Assembly (NCBI RefSeq): GCF_047496725.1
Contig: NC_132970.1
Coordinates: 21,106,001 to 21,170,000 of the forward strand
DNA from: Anoplolepis gracilipes
Lineage: Eukaryota > Arthropoda > Insecta > Hymenoptera > Formicidae
Direction: 5' to 3'
Length of the DNA stretch: 64,000 nt
In this document: positions 12,321-24,800 of the stretch, one piece after another
Layout of the letters: each line of letters opens with the position of its first letter
Numbering within the stretch: the first letter of the stretch is position 1
Position numbers and translations under genes: made by a program
Notes under the pieces: model-generated
Told to the model about the DNA's origin: nothing
Databases searched by the model: none
The model's input: the letters and a program-made list of their open reading frames with translations, nothing else

Positions 12321-15300
12321 GGCCAAGAAATCATAATTAATGTTGTTTAATTCGGGTGAAATAAAATTGCAAAAATTTTTAATTTTTTGTTAATCATTTT
12401 TTAAATAGAATTTCAGATTAATAAAACAAAGAAATATATTAAATGATAAATAAAAATACAAAATAACACAAAAAAGAAAAACTATAATATAATATATGTG
12501 CTTATGAAATTATAATAAAGATATTTTTATCCTTAAACATCGTAAAAAGAATATTAGTTAAATTATTAGTATTTAATAAATTATTATTATTTAAAAAATT
12601 ATATATGAAATTTTTATTACATGATGATTATATGACAAATAATTATTATATTACAAATTATATGGCTTAATTATATGATAAATAGGAGATAGATTGATAG
12701 TATTCACATTTAAAAAATGAGCAAGAACATTAGTTTGTGAATTATTTCACAATTGGAAAATTACATTGTGCATTATAATGAATGGAAAAATCAACCAATC
12801 GTAAATACTTCTATGACTGAATATTTTTCGAAGAATTACCAATCTCTTTTTAACGTAAGCCGTTAAATTGATCTATACGATAAGATCATTGATGTGAGTC
12901 TATATACGGTCCTGATTTATGTAATGTATGTAAATACGCAATTTATGTCCGATTTGTCGCTCGGATTCAAGGTGAACGCATTGTAATCTACGCGGATATT
13001 GCGTGTTTTTAAAGACGTCATTCGTAAAAACATAATTAATTCTACGCATTTTTTAGATAGATTAGCAAATGAATTATGCACTTCGTAACTTGTTTTTAAC
13101 CCTAGGCCAATTTCAATAATCAAAGTTGCACGCAAATAATGTAGTTTTTGTCTATTTTTAGACTGACAGGTTACTTTTATTTTTGGCAGGTATCGGCACA
13201 AGCAAACTTCAGCTTTCAATAACGGAGTTTATTTATACGAAATAATGTAGTTGCATCTTCATTCGACACATGACATGGCATGTTATATTTCTATCGCAAA
13301 GTCACATTAGAGCAAAGCACCAGCAATGCTGCTTTCAAAACTGTATTAGACACAATGCTCATAATTGATAATTAACAAACTAACTAACATTTAAATACGT
13401 ATAATATTAATCTTTAACGAAAAATAACCAAAGATACTATATTCACACAATATTTGCAATATTTTAAATTCTGTTGATTTCTTCACTTATTTCTACAACT
13501 ATAAAAAATGACAGTAGATAGCAATAACAAATTACCGAGCAGAAGCAATGCTAGAATCAAAATGCGTTGCGCAAAACACTTCTGTCGGCAATTTTTTTTT
13601 CAAAAGAGGGGGCGTTTTAAGATTTCGTTACGCCATCGTGCAATTTCGCTGATTTATGATCCCTTCTCTCTATCGCTTGTATGACCGATCATCTAACCAA
13701 GAACAAAAGGATCTACTACATGACTGTTACTATTAGCTGGAGAAAAGCGAGAACACAATTGTTCATCATTATTTTCATGAAATCATACGGACTTATAATA
13801 AGCTTCTACAAAATTTTAAATTTTTCGAATGCTTATATAATAGATTTAGAAATTTATTGATGCATTATATTAAAATTTTTGATAAACTCTCTCTAGCAAA
13901 ATGTTCTATTATGTAGAAAAATGTTTATCAAGTAACGTTTGCAAGTACAAAAATGAGAGAGAGAGAGAGAGAGAAATATTGAAAGAACGTGTACGCGCGA
14001 AGAGAAAAAAATAAGGCTTATAAGAGGCTGCACGCCCGCACGTAATATGGGTTTCATGGGTGTTTGACAGATGACTAATGCAGAACCACCGCGATGAACG
14101 TACAGGCACCGGTTGAAAGCCGAGCCTACAAAGTCGTTAACAGCGTTGCTTGGCCTTGGTCAGGAGTCATTGGTTAACGGGTCGAAAGATTTTTTTCCCA
14201 GATTTCATATCTGCTTCCTGTTATTTACTTTGTGGCTGCTATACGCGCTTTATCATTGTCCTCGTGGCGTTTTATCTCGTATATCGGGCATATATTAATA
14301 ATCCCCAGCGTCTTTCTTTCTCTCACCGTTTAGCACGTGTCGGAACTTCTGCGAATTTTCTCTTTATCAATCGTGTGATTTATTTTCGCCCGAATTTTAT
14401 GCAAAGACTCGTTTTCTGAATGCAAAATGTCTCTGTCGATGCATTCTGTCGCGCTGCTGAAAAAAGATTATTTTTCCAAAAAATTACGTTGATAAAAAGA
14501 CGTTAAGTAACTGGATTTATACATATATACATATATCAATAATGTGTGTAAGAGAGAATCAATTTTCCATAAAAAGATTCTCTTCTTGTTTTAGAAAACA
14601 TTTGACATATTAACAATTTTTAAATTATTTAACAATTATTACATTTTTTAAATTAAAAAAACATTTAACATATTAACCATTTTTTAATTATTAAACTTTT
14701 AATAATTAAACTTTCTAATAATACTTTAATAACTTTTAATATTTATGTGATACTTGATTGCAAATATCTGCTACTATGTTAATCGTGAAATACAATAAAG
14801 TTTGTACGAAATATAACACGATAAATAATAATAAACAGATCGTAAATGAAGATAATTCGTCGAATAGTCTTAATGAAACATAATATATTAATAATTTGTC
14901 ATATTTGTCTTTTTGAAACAGTTGCGATAATTAAAAAAAGATGTATACGTGTAATTATTACCAAATAAAAAATTTTATCGCGCCTTTTAAGCATTGTGCT
15001 TTCCAGGAAAAATGTCATTTGTGCGGAAATATTATATACGCAGCATTAAAAATAGAAAACGCTAATACTTACCACTGTTTATATCATAAAAAACAGGTTT
15101 TCAATCGTATTTTCTTGAGTTCAGAATGTCAACGTAAAGCAAATAGGACATCAATGTCCGTTTATTAATCTTGCTCATAAACAGCAATGGTAAAAAGCAA
15201 ATGTATAAAAAAAGATTGTCCGTTCTTTCATGTGTACGATAATTCGCGTTGACGCGTTAGATATTCCGGGAGTCTGGGAGGGAGTACGCGTTTTCGCAAC

Positions 15301-17189
15301 AAACGTGTCAATTATCTTATCGATTTATCGTACACGAGTCATGTGTCGGCCGATTAGGTCTAACTACACCTCTACCTTGACGCACAGCTCCAGAAAAAGC
15401 CGTATAATTAATTCCACACTCGAATAAATCTCGCTTGTGAATCTTGATTGATTATTACAAGGTATAAAAAAATGCTTGTCTATTTATTATATATTTGTTT
15501 TCATAATTAAGTGCAAAAAAAAATTATGGCGTGTAAAGTTACGAGATTATTAGAAAAATGAGTACTTTATTAAAGCGTTTATATTTGTCCATGATTGATT
15601 ATAAAAGTAGATACGGATGAATCGACTCAGCCTCATTCTTAACACGACGGTGCAAACGATTGAAACACGTCGATTCAAGTGACGATGACGGTGGCAGCAG
15701 TTACATTAAGTAACGTTACTCGTTCCCGATGCAATTATTTACGTTAAGTAATCGTATAAGATTCTTATTTACCGGCTTCTGATCCTGCCGACGTGGAGAC
15801 AAGCGGTAATTATGCGTTTACGAGGACGCATATGCGCATTTATAACCACTTTCGCCTCTCTAATTACGAAGGAAAATAGTCTCTGTCACCATCATTTTGA
15901 TTTGAATTTAATGCAACAAACAATACGTAGTTATTAAATTGACTTTAATCTTTTCTTTTCTAAAAAAATTGAGAATAAAGTGTTAATCACACTTTAAGCT
16001 CGATTTTTTTTTCGACATTATTTCATAACTGACGCAGGAAACTCATATGCACGGATCACTGATCGTTCACGGATCCAAGATGCGTGAACGATGCACTTTT
16101 CGCCCAGAATGTTGCAAAATCCTTATTTATACCCATAATGGTATGAGTGACGCGCATATTAATCCATTAGACTATCTACGCCTTCGTGTCGTTGCCTTTG
16201 GCGTGGCGTTGCTAAAAAAAAAAAAAAAAAAAAAAAGAATTTTTATCTGTTGTAGAAATGTTAGCAGAGGGAAGTACTGCGCGTGCTTTCTTAGCCAATC
16301 GTGCGAAACATATTATTACTAAATTCCTGAGATTAAATGCGAAAAATCAAAAGCTTCGAGTCATTCTTCAATTTATTTCTTCTCTCTTTCTCTCTTTTTT
16401 TCTATACTCATTATTGTTGTGTAATGAATGTCTCGCATCGTGTATTCACTGCTGAAAATATCAAAACAATCTGAAAGAATTGGTAATAGAAATGTCAAAA
16501 CTTTTGTCAACAAATATTTAACTATTACCATTTAATCACCTATTTTGTATCTTTAATCCAACTCTACTAATGTTCTTTTTTGTAAGAAAACAAACTGTTT
16601 AAAAATATTGTTAAATATTATTTCATTAAATCTGAAAGAGAGTCCAAAAATTATGACACGTAACAAAATTAAAACATTTCTGATTACTTAATTTGCAAAC
16701 AAAAAGTCAGGTTTATACACAGATTTATATACACAGGGAGGCTCCAATCTCACCCTCCAACAATAAGTACTTTACAATAAATCATATTTGGGTCGAATTT
16801 CGTGCTCGCGTCGATCACGAACGCTCCCGATATTCCAATCGCGATCGGTTTTCTCTTCGGCTAAACAGGAATTTCCATCAGAGAGAAGAGCCTCTCGATT
16901 GAGTATCTCTCCTTTTCTACGGAATTAGGTATTCTCGGCGAATGGTGTGCGCGACCTGTCCTGCGCGTATAGGTCGTTTCACCTGTCACCTGCGCAGAAA
17001 CGAAAGAGAGAGGACGATCGCTGCGGGCAAAAAAGGAAAGGACGAGCGAGCGAGCGAGCAGTCACACAGACATCCCGATTGACCGGAATCATTCGACTAC
17101 GAGACCCATTGGCTCCTCCGATAACCGATTTTAATCGTGACCGACTAAAAAAACGGGGTCACAAGCCTTGAGATATCAAGCAAGTCAAT
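12321..17189. other. Non-coding stretch, mixed composition
   Basis: No coding sequence recognised. It holds a short GA tract at about 13954-13973, a poly(A) run at about 16214-16236 and GC-richer patches near 14000-14340, 15230-15430 and 16790-17170. Open frames of 60-100 codons here match no family I know. Confidence 0.5.
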
Positions 17190-17371
17190 ACACGTGCATC
17201 TAAAATTCTCTAGAAATACTTTTGCATATAGTATTCTCGAAAAGAAATCAATCATTATTTTTTTTTTTTTCACAAAGGAAGAGTGCACGTCAATCTAAAA
17301 TTCTCCAGAAATACTTTTGCATATAGTATTCTCGAAAAGAAATCAATCATTATTTATTTTTTTTACAAAGG

Positions 17372-17372
<1 letters not shown>
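17190..17372 (+). repeat. Local tandem duplication, unit about 90 bp
   Basis: Two adjacent copies share the block TCTAAAATTCTC-x-AGAAATACTTTTGCATATAG and continue through TATTCTCGAAAAGAAATCAA to a T-rich tail and ACAAAGGAA. The copies differ at only a few positions outside the homopolymer, so the duplication is recent. Confidence 0.85.
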
Positions 17373-17423
<51 letters not shown>

Positions 17424-17431
17424 GAGAGAAA
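17373..17431. repeat. (GA)n microsatellite
   Basis: A GA run that decays into GAAAGA units. It directly follows the second copy of the tandem duplication at 17190-17372. Confidence 0.95.
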
Positions 17432-18003
17432 ACAAATATCCGGTTTAATTAATCTCTTAATAACACTCGATATAATTTACATAGTAACCAATGTCTAGCA
17501 CTTTAATTCCAATATTATTAAAGCTAACAGTACTTGCGCGTGGAAACTTATTATTAAATTATAAAAAATATTTTATTATTAAGTTAAAAACTATTTTATT
17601 ATTAAATTAAAAAATATTTTATTTTTATCTAAGGGATGAAAGGTCAGCGATAATCAAGTGATATGCCCGAGTTTACTCGCAGAGAGCGAAAAAGAAAAAA
17701 ACACATTGAAGAGGGACGTGTACATGGCGAAATAACATTCTGCACATAATCTGCGCGAGTTCGATGAAGCGATATTCTGCATTTCGATGTTGCTCTTTAC
17801 TCGCAGCGTGAACACAAGCTTGCCTCACGTGTGGGCGTGGAAGATCGCGGTCATTAAATTGCCACTGGAAATCTAGCGGGACTCAGAATGGAAGACAGCG
17901 ATATTCAAAACCTGAATGCAAAACTTCCGGTTGATGAGAAAACCTAACTTTTAAAAAGGATTCTGGAAGTTAAAGATTACAAGTTTAAGACTATGCTAAA
18001 TAC

Positions 18004-18724
18004 ATATGAATGTTGATAAAGATTGAGTAGTTTAAACGAATGATACCAAAACTCTAATAATAATCCCATAAAAAATAGACGTATTAAAAGGAAATATCTA
18101 ATTAAAAAATACTAATTGAATTACTTCAATTGTCAAAACCATGATATTTCTAAAATAATAAAAGTGCAATATGTTTCTTGAATTACACTCGCGCAAAATA
18201 AAACTAACGGAAAATCTTCTATGTTGAATTTTACATGTCTCATGGTAAGAATATTTTAATATTTTTCTTCGGTTTGTCTATCACTTTAATGTGTCTAATG
18301 TATCTAAAAATTAATATTTATTTTTGTTTTTTCTATCTATCAAAAAAAGAGTTATTAATATGAATGTTGATAAAGACTGAGTAAGTTAATCAAATAATAC
18401 TAATTGTAAGAAGAGAAGATTCTAACAATAATCACGTATGTATTGAGGAAATGTCTAAATAAAAAATACCAATTGAGTTACGTGATCTCTTCAAAATAAT
18501 AAAAGTATAATACATTTCTTGAATAGGATTCGCACAAAATAAAATTAAAATATTAAAATATGAATAAGTACCATAAGACATATAAAATTCAGTACTGTCG
18601 GAAAATCTTCCAATAGTACTGAATTTTATATGTCTTATGATATTCATATTTTAATATTTTTCTTCGGCTTGTCTATCATTTTGATGTATCTATAATGTAT
18701 CTAAAAATTAATATTTCTGTCTGT

Positions 18725-18757
<33 letters not shown>
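18004..18757 (+). repeat. Two tandem copies of a repeat of about 350-400 bp ending in A-runs
   Basis: Each copy begins ATGAATGTTGATAAAGA (near 18005 and 18360). Each proceeds through a block with TAAAAGTRYAATAYRTTTCT and a block with CTTCGGYTTGTCTATCA, and ends ATGTATCTAAAAATTAATAT followed by TCT, TATC or TGTC and an A-run. The second copy ends in more than 30 A. A fragment of the same family is at 20254-20440. The A-rich tails recall a retroposed element, but I see no RNA polymerase III box or reverse transcriptase, so the class is undecided. Confidence 0.75.
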
Positions 18758-18767
<10 letters not shown>

Positions 18768-19181
18768 TTGTTTAACTTGGTATAAAATATTCCTAATTAA
18801 ATTCTCGACTGATTATTATTCTCATCGGTAAAGTCATGCAGTTTATAGCAACGGTTACTACACCCAGGAAGTGAGTTCTACATGCGACTTTCTTCATATA
18901 TCTAAATCGGATGCCAGCAGCCGGCAACGAGACTCGTCTCTCTCGTAAGAGAGGAGAACATGGTGCTCCGGAATGGGCGAGAGATGGATGGTGCCGGGCA
19001 GAGTAAAAGCGCGTTATAACGACGGTGAATAAATATTGGAGTAGGTACACGAGCAGTATTACCATACAATACGCATACCGCGTAGAGTCGTTCTGCGGGC
19101 CATGCAAGGGTGCGACGCTCGCTGTTGTCGCGCTCCTAGAGCCGTTTTCTGTTCAGTATATTTATATGTGTGTAATGTTTC

Positions 19182-19212
<31 letters not shown>

Positions 19213-20253
19213 CTCTTTCTCTCTCTTCGATCTTTTCTCTTTAATAGCTATTAATCATCACGATCTTCCACCTAGTCCCACGCAGCTACAGCGTCGGATA
19301 CATTGCGTATGCGATATCGAAATATTAGAGAAGAGGCCTTCCTTTGGTTAACTGTAAAATATGATATCTTGCAGATATTTCGCTTATCTCGCGCACTGTA
19401 TCTCTCGCTGATCTATATTGACCTCTTGACTGTACATCCATACATAACACGAACGAAGTTTTTCTTTTTATATTTTAATAAATGCATAAATAGTAAAAAA
19501 ATGCTGAGGAAAAATTTAAGAAAAAAATCTTGGGTTGACTTCGATTTTAATGTTTTAATTTTAATTTTAATTACATATTTTCCATAATATTCAAGTGAAA
19601 ATGTTACTTAACAGTTGTTTAGCGTTTGCGGATGATACATTATCATTTGAAAAAAATATAATTTTTTTTTCACTATATCATTAACATGTTCATTGAGTGA
19701 TATGTAATATATAAATTTTGCTATTATTATGGTATATTGTGCGTCCGAAATATACGATGGATATATTTATGTCCCCAGCCTGCACCTTTTATCATCCCAC
19801 TTCATAATTATCACCTTCATAATTAAATATCCAGGTCGTGACCTGACTTTTAAGATTCTCTTAGAGCAGCTATTTCTGTTAAACTATATGATAAACTTTT
19901 ACTAATTAAAGAAGATATTTCCAGGTAAGTTATTTAAGCTAAATTATTAAAACATCGTATCAGAATAATTATATTATATATATAAATTATTTGCTAATTT
20001 TTTAATATTTTTTGTTTTAAAAAATAATTTTTTTAATTATTAAAAATACAAAGGAGTAGTAGGATAGCTAACTTAAGACCAAGTCATTGTAAAAATAGCG
20101 TGTATATAAGTCAAAACAAAATAATAATAATAATAAAATTATTTGGTATTTTTACACTACTTTTTACTTTAAAAAATTTTTTTATTTTTAATTTTTTAAT
20201 TCTTTATCCTAACTTAAGAAAATACTAAAAACAAAATGTAGCGCTTACAAGTG
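18758..20253. other. Non-coding stretch with one GC-richer patch
   Basis: No recognisable gene. A CpG-containing patch lies at about 18870-19160, followed by a CT tract (19178-19230). The rest is AT-rich. Confidence 0.5.
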
Positions 20254-20440
20254 ATAAAGATTAAAGAAATTAGTTGCTCGTTTAATTATGACATTTTATA
20301 TGCCTTATGGAATGAATATATTTTTTTTATTAGTCTATCATTTCAATGTAGCTAATGTATCTAAAAATTAATATTTCTATTTATCAAAAAAAAAATATTG
20401 ATAAAGATTGAATAAATTAAACAAATAAGAAAGAAAGAGA
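20254..20440 (+). repeat. Fragment of the 18-kb tandem repeat family, tail joined to head
   Basis: The end block (TAGTCTATCATTTCAATGTA, then ATGTATCTAAAAATTAATAT and an A-run) is followed at once by the start block (ATTGATAAAGATTGAATAAA). This is the same tail-to-head junction as between the two copies at 18 kb, so the family appears to exist in tandem form at two places. Confidence 0.65.
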
Positions 20441-20467
20441 GACAGAGATACTAAGAAGAGAAGATAT

Positions 20468-20693
20468 CCAGATTCCAAATTTTCTGTTCGTAAAATAAAT
20501 TTAAAAATGACTAAAAATAATTTTCGGATTTGTTCGATCGCACAAATCGTTTTTTTTTTTTTTTTATTTCTTTAAAATACTTTATCTACTTTTGTAGGTT
20601 GGGCACGAAGGTAAAATCGTGAGCTTGGGTCACGTGGATAATTTTTAGTCATTTTATAAACTTATTTCTCGAACAAAAAATTCCGAATCTAGA
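20468..20693. mobile_element. Short foldback MITE, about 226 bp
   Basis: The left arm starts AGATTCCAAATTTTCTGTTC and runs to AAATGACTAAAAATAAT. The right arm is its imperfect inverse, from TTTTTAGTCATTTTATAAAC to ACAAAAAATTCCGAATCT. The arms are about 50 bp with several mismatches. The centre carries a T-run and a GC-richer core. No coding capacity. Confidence 0.6.
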
Positions 20694-21199
20694 TATTTTG
20701 AGAGCAAATAATTAGGGAAACATTTTGATGCCATAACCATGCAAACAACTATAATTTTTTTTAATGCACTTTACTTTTGAACGCATTTTGTTCTTGATAT
20801 CTTCTTAAAAATTGGATTAAAAAAAAATATTGTTGTAAAAAGTATTTTATAAAAAGTCACAAAAAATTAATAAATAATTTTCGTGTATAATTTATTATGT
20901 TCTGAATTTGGCTTATTGTTAGTTAGCTTAATATACTTGCTATTTATTCCGAAACTCTACATTCATGCTAAACTTTTACTAATTAAAAGTAAGTTAAAAT
21001 TTAAGATGTAATTTGAAATTTTCATTCATATTAATCATAAATTAGTCCAATTTCCTCAATATTCTTGCACGGTTGTGCGACCGCGCATTCTGTATACAGT
21101 CGACTATAAAGATCATCTACGAAATAAAAGTGTTTCAGTCATTCCGACGTAGATTAAATTTCCAATCCCGAAAGAATTTCGCTGTTAAATTCTCACGTT

Positions 21200-21800
21200 T
21201 GCTCAAAAGAGTCAAGAGGAACATCGTACGCGCAGCGGCTGGTCTTTAAGGACGATCGTAAAATTTCTAGTTGCGAGTGAGCGAGCGAGCAGAGAGCGAT
21301 CGCGAGTCGTTAGATCCTGTTGGCCTGCTGTCTCAGAGAAGAACGGCCGACGTAACGTAAGCTTGCATCCCGCCGACGCCGAACGACAGAGACGCGATCG
21401 CGTCGGACAAGGATGCCCACAGAGACAAGACAACGCGCGAGAGATCTCGGGAGGCCGAGTGTAAGAGTGTGTAAGAGCTAGAAGCGCGGTCGGAGACGGG
21501 ATCAGGAGAGGAGTGGGTGAGCCGACCTCTGACCCGACGCGGCGAGGGGACGACCGGGGACCGCGGCATCGTGGCTTAGGCATAGCTTAGGCATAGCTCG
21601 GGCATAAAGCAGCGTGCGCGCGCGACTCGCCCGCCTTTCACTTCGCGAGGAGATGAAGGCAAGAGGACATAGATAGAGACGGCCGGGGAGTGCCCCGCCG
21701 CGTGCACGCTATTATCATATTACGGCCGATTTACCATCGCCGCGACGCTGGCGTCGGATCCAACCGTGACAGACCTTCGTTGTCTCTTAATAAGCAGGAT
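21200..21800. promoter_or_regulatory. CpG-rich island, candidate promoter or 5' exon
   Basis: This is one of the most GC- and CpG-rich stretches in the left half, lying abruptly between AT-rich flanks. Minus-strand open frames of 78 and 123 codons are Ser/Arg/Pro-rich and show no domain. The island ends at the start of a tandem duplication (21720 onward) and the duplicated unit begins with its last GC-rich bases. In insect genomes such islands often mark promoters of broadly or developmentally expressed genes. No transcript evidence can be seen here, so this is a guess from composition. Confidence 0.35.
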
Positions 21801-22550
21801 TGAGAGAGAGATAGTCCCATTTCGGCCATAATTAAAATTTGAAGAATTTGAAGAAAATTTCAATAATCAGAAAAATAGAGCAGACAGAAAAAGACTTTAC
21901 AAAAGAAAAAAAGTAATATAGAAATTACTCGAGTAATATTTTTACGAGAATCTTTTGCTTATTAAAAGAAATAACCGTAAAGTTTGCACATGAGAGTAAT
22001 AAATACAGACATTGTTTAAAATTGTACTAAGATACTTTCATAAAAAAAGTGATCAAGGATTTAAAAAAAAAAGAAGAGATGAAATTACGGCCGATTTACC
22101 GTCGCCGCGACGCTGGCGTCGGATCCAACCGTGACAGACCTTCGTTGTCTCTTAATAGGCAGGATCGAGAGAGAGATAGTCCCATTTTGGCCATAATTCA
22201 AATTTTAAGAATTTAAAGAAAATCTCAATAATCAGAAAAATAGAGCAGACAGGAAAAGACTTTACAAAAGAAAAAAAGTAATACAGAAATTACTCGAGTA
22301 ATATTTTTACCAGAATCTTTTGCTTATTAAAAGAAATAACCGTAAATTTTGCACATGAGAGTAATAAATACAGACATTGTTTAAAATTGTGCTAACTCAT
22401 TTGTATTACAGACTAAACTTAACTCTCTTGAGATTTATCCTTTATCATGTGCATTCAATATTTTAAATGACCTACAATTAGCTAAAAGCACAAAAATACT
22501 CTCATAAAAAAAGTGATCTACGATTTAAAAAAAAGAAGAGAAGAAATTAT
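21720..22550 (+). repeat. Tandem duplication, unit about 360-460 bp
   Basis: Unit 1 (about 21720-22083) and unit 2 (about 22084-22550) share the GC-rich start TTACGGCCGATTTACC and a long, nearly identical body (for example ATTACTCGAGTAATATTTTT). They also share the end CATAAAAAAAGTGATC plus ATTTAAAAAA and AGAAGAGA. Unit 2 carries about 100 extra bases (near 22394-22494) absent from unit 1. The few substitutions between units point to a recent event. Confidence 0.9.
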
Positions 22551-23141
22551 CTTCAAAATTCTAATTTTTAATAAAGTTCCTGGAACGACTACGATGACAG
22601 TTCAAGCTATGCTTGCTTTCTTCCTTTACGAGTTTCTCGCTGTCAACGCGTTTTACGATAGAATTATCATACGACGCGATCGCGGGACGAATGTTTCACA
22701 CTCGGATTACGCAAGAAATAATCTCGAGGCGTATACCTTTATACCGCGGTGTTCGACCGTTCAATTTTTGTTCCGCTGGGAAGAAGAAATAAAAGTCGAA
22801 TCGCTATCATGGTGCCGCGAAAGCACGATTGACGTATATGATCTCGCGAGATGAAAGTGATATCATTGCGATATGAACGTTTATTATTTCTTTATCGCGC
22901 TTTGATCCTTTTTCCCGCGCGCGATCTACTCTCGTAATCACCGCGCGATTATTTCTACAAACTCTCGAGCGTGACGACATAATTATAATTTATTAAATAA
23001 TTATAATGATAGCAACTGTAGTGTAGTGATGGTAATGATAGAAATAGGATTGTTGCTCTCTTCCCAAGCATATAATATAAATATTATATCCTTTCAAAAA
23101 AATAAGTATATTATAAAACCATTATTAACAAAATCATTACG

Positions 23142-23228
<87 letters not shown>

Positions 23229-24399
23229 ATTAAAAATAATGAAATATATAAAAAATATAATATAAAATGAGTTTTCTGAGTTTTTCTGATAAGAAACATT
23301 GTTGTGTTTACCAACTTATTAACATGTATATCTTTCTTTCTTTCTTATTATGCAGTATCATTGATTTAATGGTGAATAATAAGCTTATTTATTTCTGTAC
23401 GACAATTTAGTCTTAAATATATCCCAAACTAATGTTGACAAAAAAGTCGAAGTCGATTGTAAGTGTCAACGAGTTGTTCGCTCGAGCGAGCACAAGATTG
23501 ACGGGATAATCGCGAGGCAAGACGCAAGTGATTTCGACGCGTGGTAGATGGGACATTCGTTACTGTCTTTATTAGCTTGCGTGTTTTGCTTCTTTTATAC
23601 TTCGCCGTACAAATGACGGAAGCGTAATTAACGATTTTCACTAGTTGGTAAGAAAAGGAGAAATGCTATTTTCAAATTTTTATCTCGCTAATTCACTACG
23701 GATAATTTGTTGTCCGTACAATTACAAATAAATGTCGGATATATGCTGTATGTTACAACGAAAAAGACTTTGTTATTTATTGTTAATTATTTTTACAACG
23801 AATTTGTCAGAATTCTCATAGCGTACAAATATATATATTAAATCAGAGTTTTTGCAATTTTACATGCTTTAATAAACAAAAAACGCAAGTAGAAAAAGAA
23901 AGAAAAATGAGAGAAAAATAATAGTTACTTCTTTTCAATTTATTTCAAATTTCACTTTAGACAGATTTTTTAATTTACTATACTAATTATCAACTATTAC
24001 TAATTATCAAATATTTTTGCTTTATAATGTACAAAATTTTACTTTTCCGGCTTGGCACGATGCTCTGTATAATGTACATTTTTATACAGATAATTATATT
24101 ATCTCTGTAGGATATTACCTACTATAATTAGTTTGACACTTTTGATGTAAACCGATCTGAGAATAACGGAGGAACGGTGAAAAATGCATCTCTCAGTCCT
24201 CAGACATGATGAGACGACAAAATCACTTTTGTCGCGATTCGCGTCTCCGCGCGTGCTAATCGCGGAGATGGCGCGATACTGGAGGTCGCGCCGTCTCGTT
24301 CGACCCCGGTACTCCTCGTGGCGAGGACACCAGTCGCTACTCTAACGTAAACGCGGAAAAAGAAGTTGTGAGAAGAAGAAATAACTAGTATAAAAAAGA
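22551..24399. other. Non-coding stretch
   Basis: No recognisable gene. An open frame of 113 codons at 22513-22854 begins inside the tandem duplication, has a plausible amino-acid mix, but matches no domain I know. Mixed composition, with GC-richer patches at about 22590-22960, 23450-23640 and 24160-24350, and the TA/GA composite at 23145-23228. Confidence 0.5.
23145..23228. repeat. Composite (TA)n-(GA)n microsatellite
   Basis: About 23 TA units pass directly into about 18 GA units. Confidence 0.95.
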
Positions 24400-24404
24400 G
24401 AGAG

Positions 24405-24410
24405 AGATAG

Positions 24411-24482
<72 letters not shown>
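24405..24482. repeat. Composite (GATA)n-(GA)n microsatellite
   Basis: Five to six GATA units are followed by about 26 GA units. Confidence 0.95.
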
Positions 24483-24486
<4 letters not shown>

Positions 24487-24800
24487 GGCCGAAGAGTACC
24501 GGTGAGAGTGCACGGCCGTAACATACAGTACGATACGGTCGTGCCGGCATTCCTGTAGGTCGACCCGTAGTGTGCGCGACGTGTAATTATCATCTCCCAA
24601 GGGCCTATCCCACGCTATCCAAGTTAAGTGGGACACCGCCGATTACTGCGTGAGCGATTAGAAGAGAGAGAGAGAGAGAGACGCGAGGAGAGCGCAAAGG
24701 AAGGGAAGCCGAGCTCCGCACGGCCCGGCTCTGGAAGAGGTTGACTTCGGGTTTCTTCCCCAGAGAAGGATGCAAATTCATTAAGTTCTGATGTCTCGCT
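24483..24800. promoter_or_regulatory. CpG-rich island next to the (GATA/GA)n tract
   Basis: A GC- and CpG-rich stretch directly follows the GA microsatellite and contains a second GA tract at about 24663-24682. Several overlapping frames are open on the minus strand, but they run through the repeat. The pairing of GAGA tracts with a CpG-rich core repeats what is seen at 6.5 kb and 30.85 kb. A regulatory role is inferred, not shown. Confidence 0.3.

Noticed and set aside
24200..24636. Minus-strand frames of 83-116 codons rich in Ser and Leu
   Set aside because: They run through the (GA/CT)n microsatellite in all three phases, so openness is due to the repeat.
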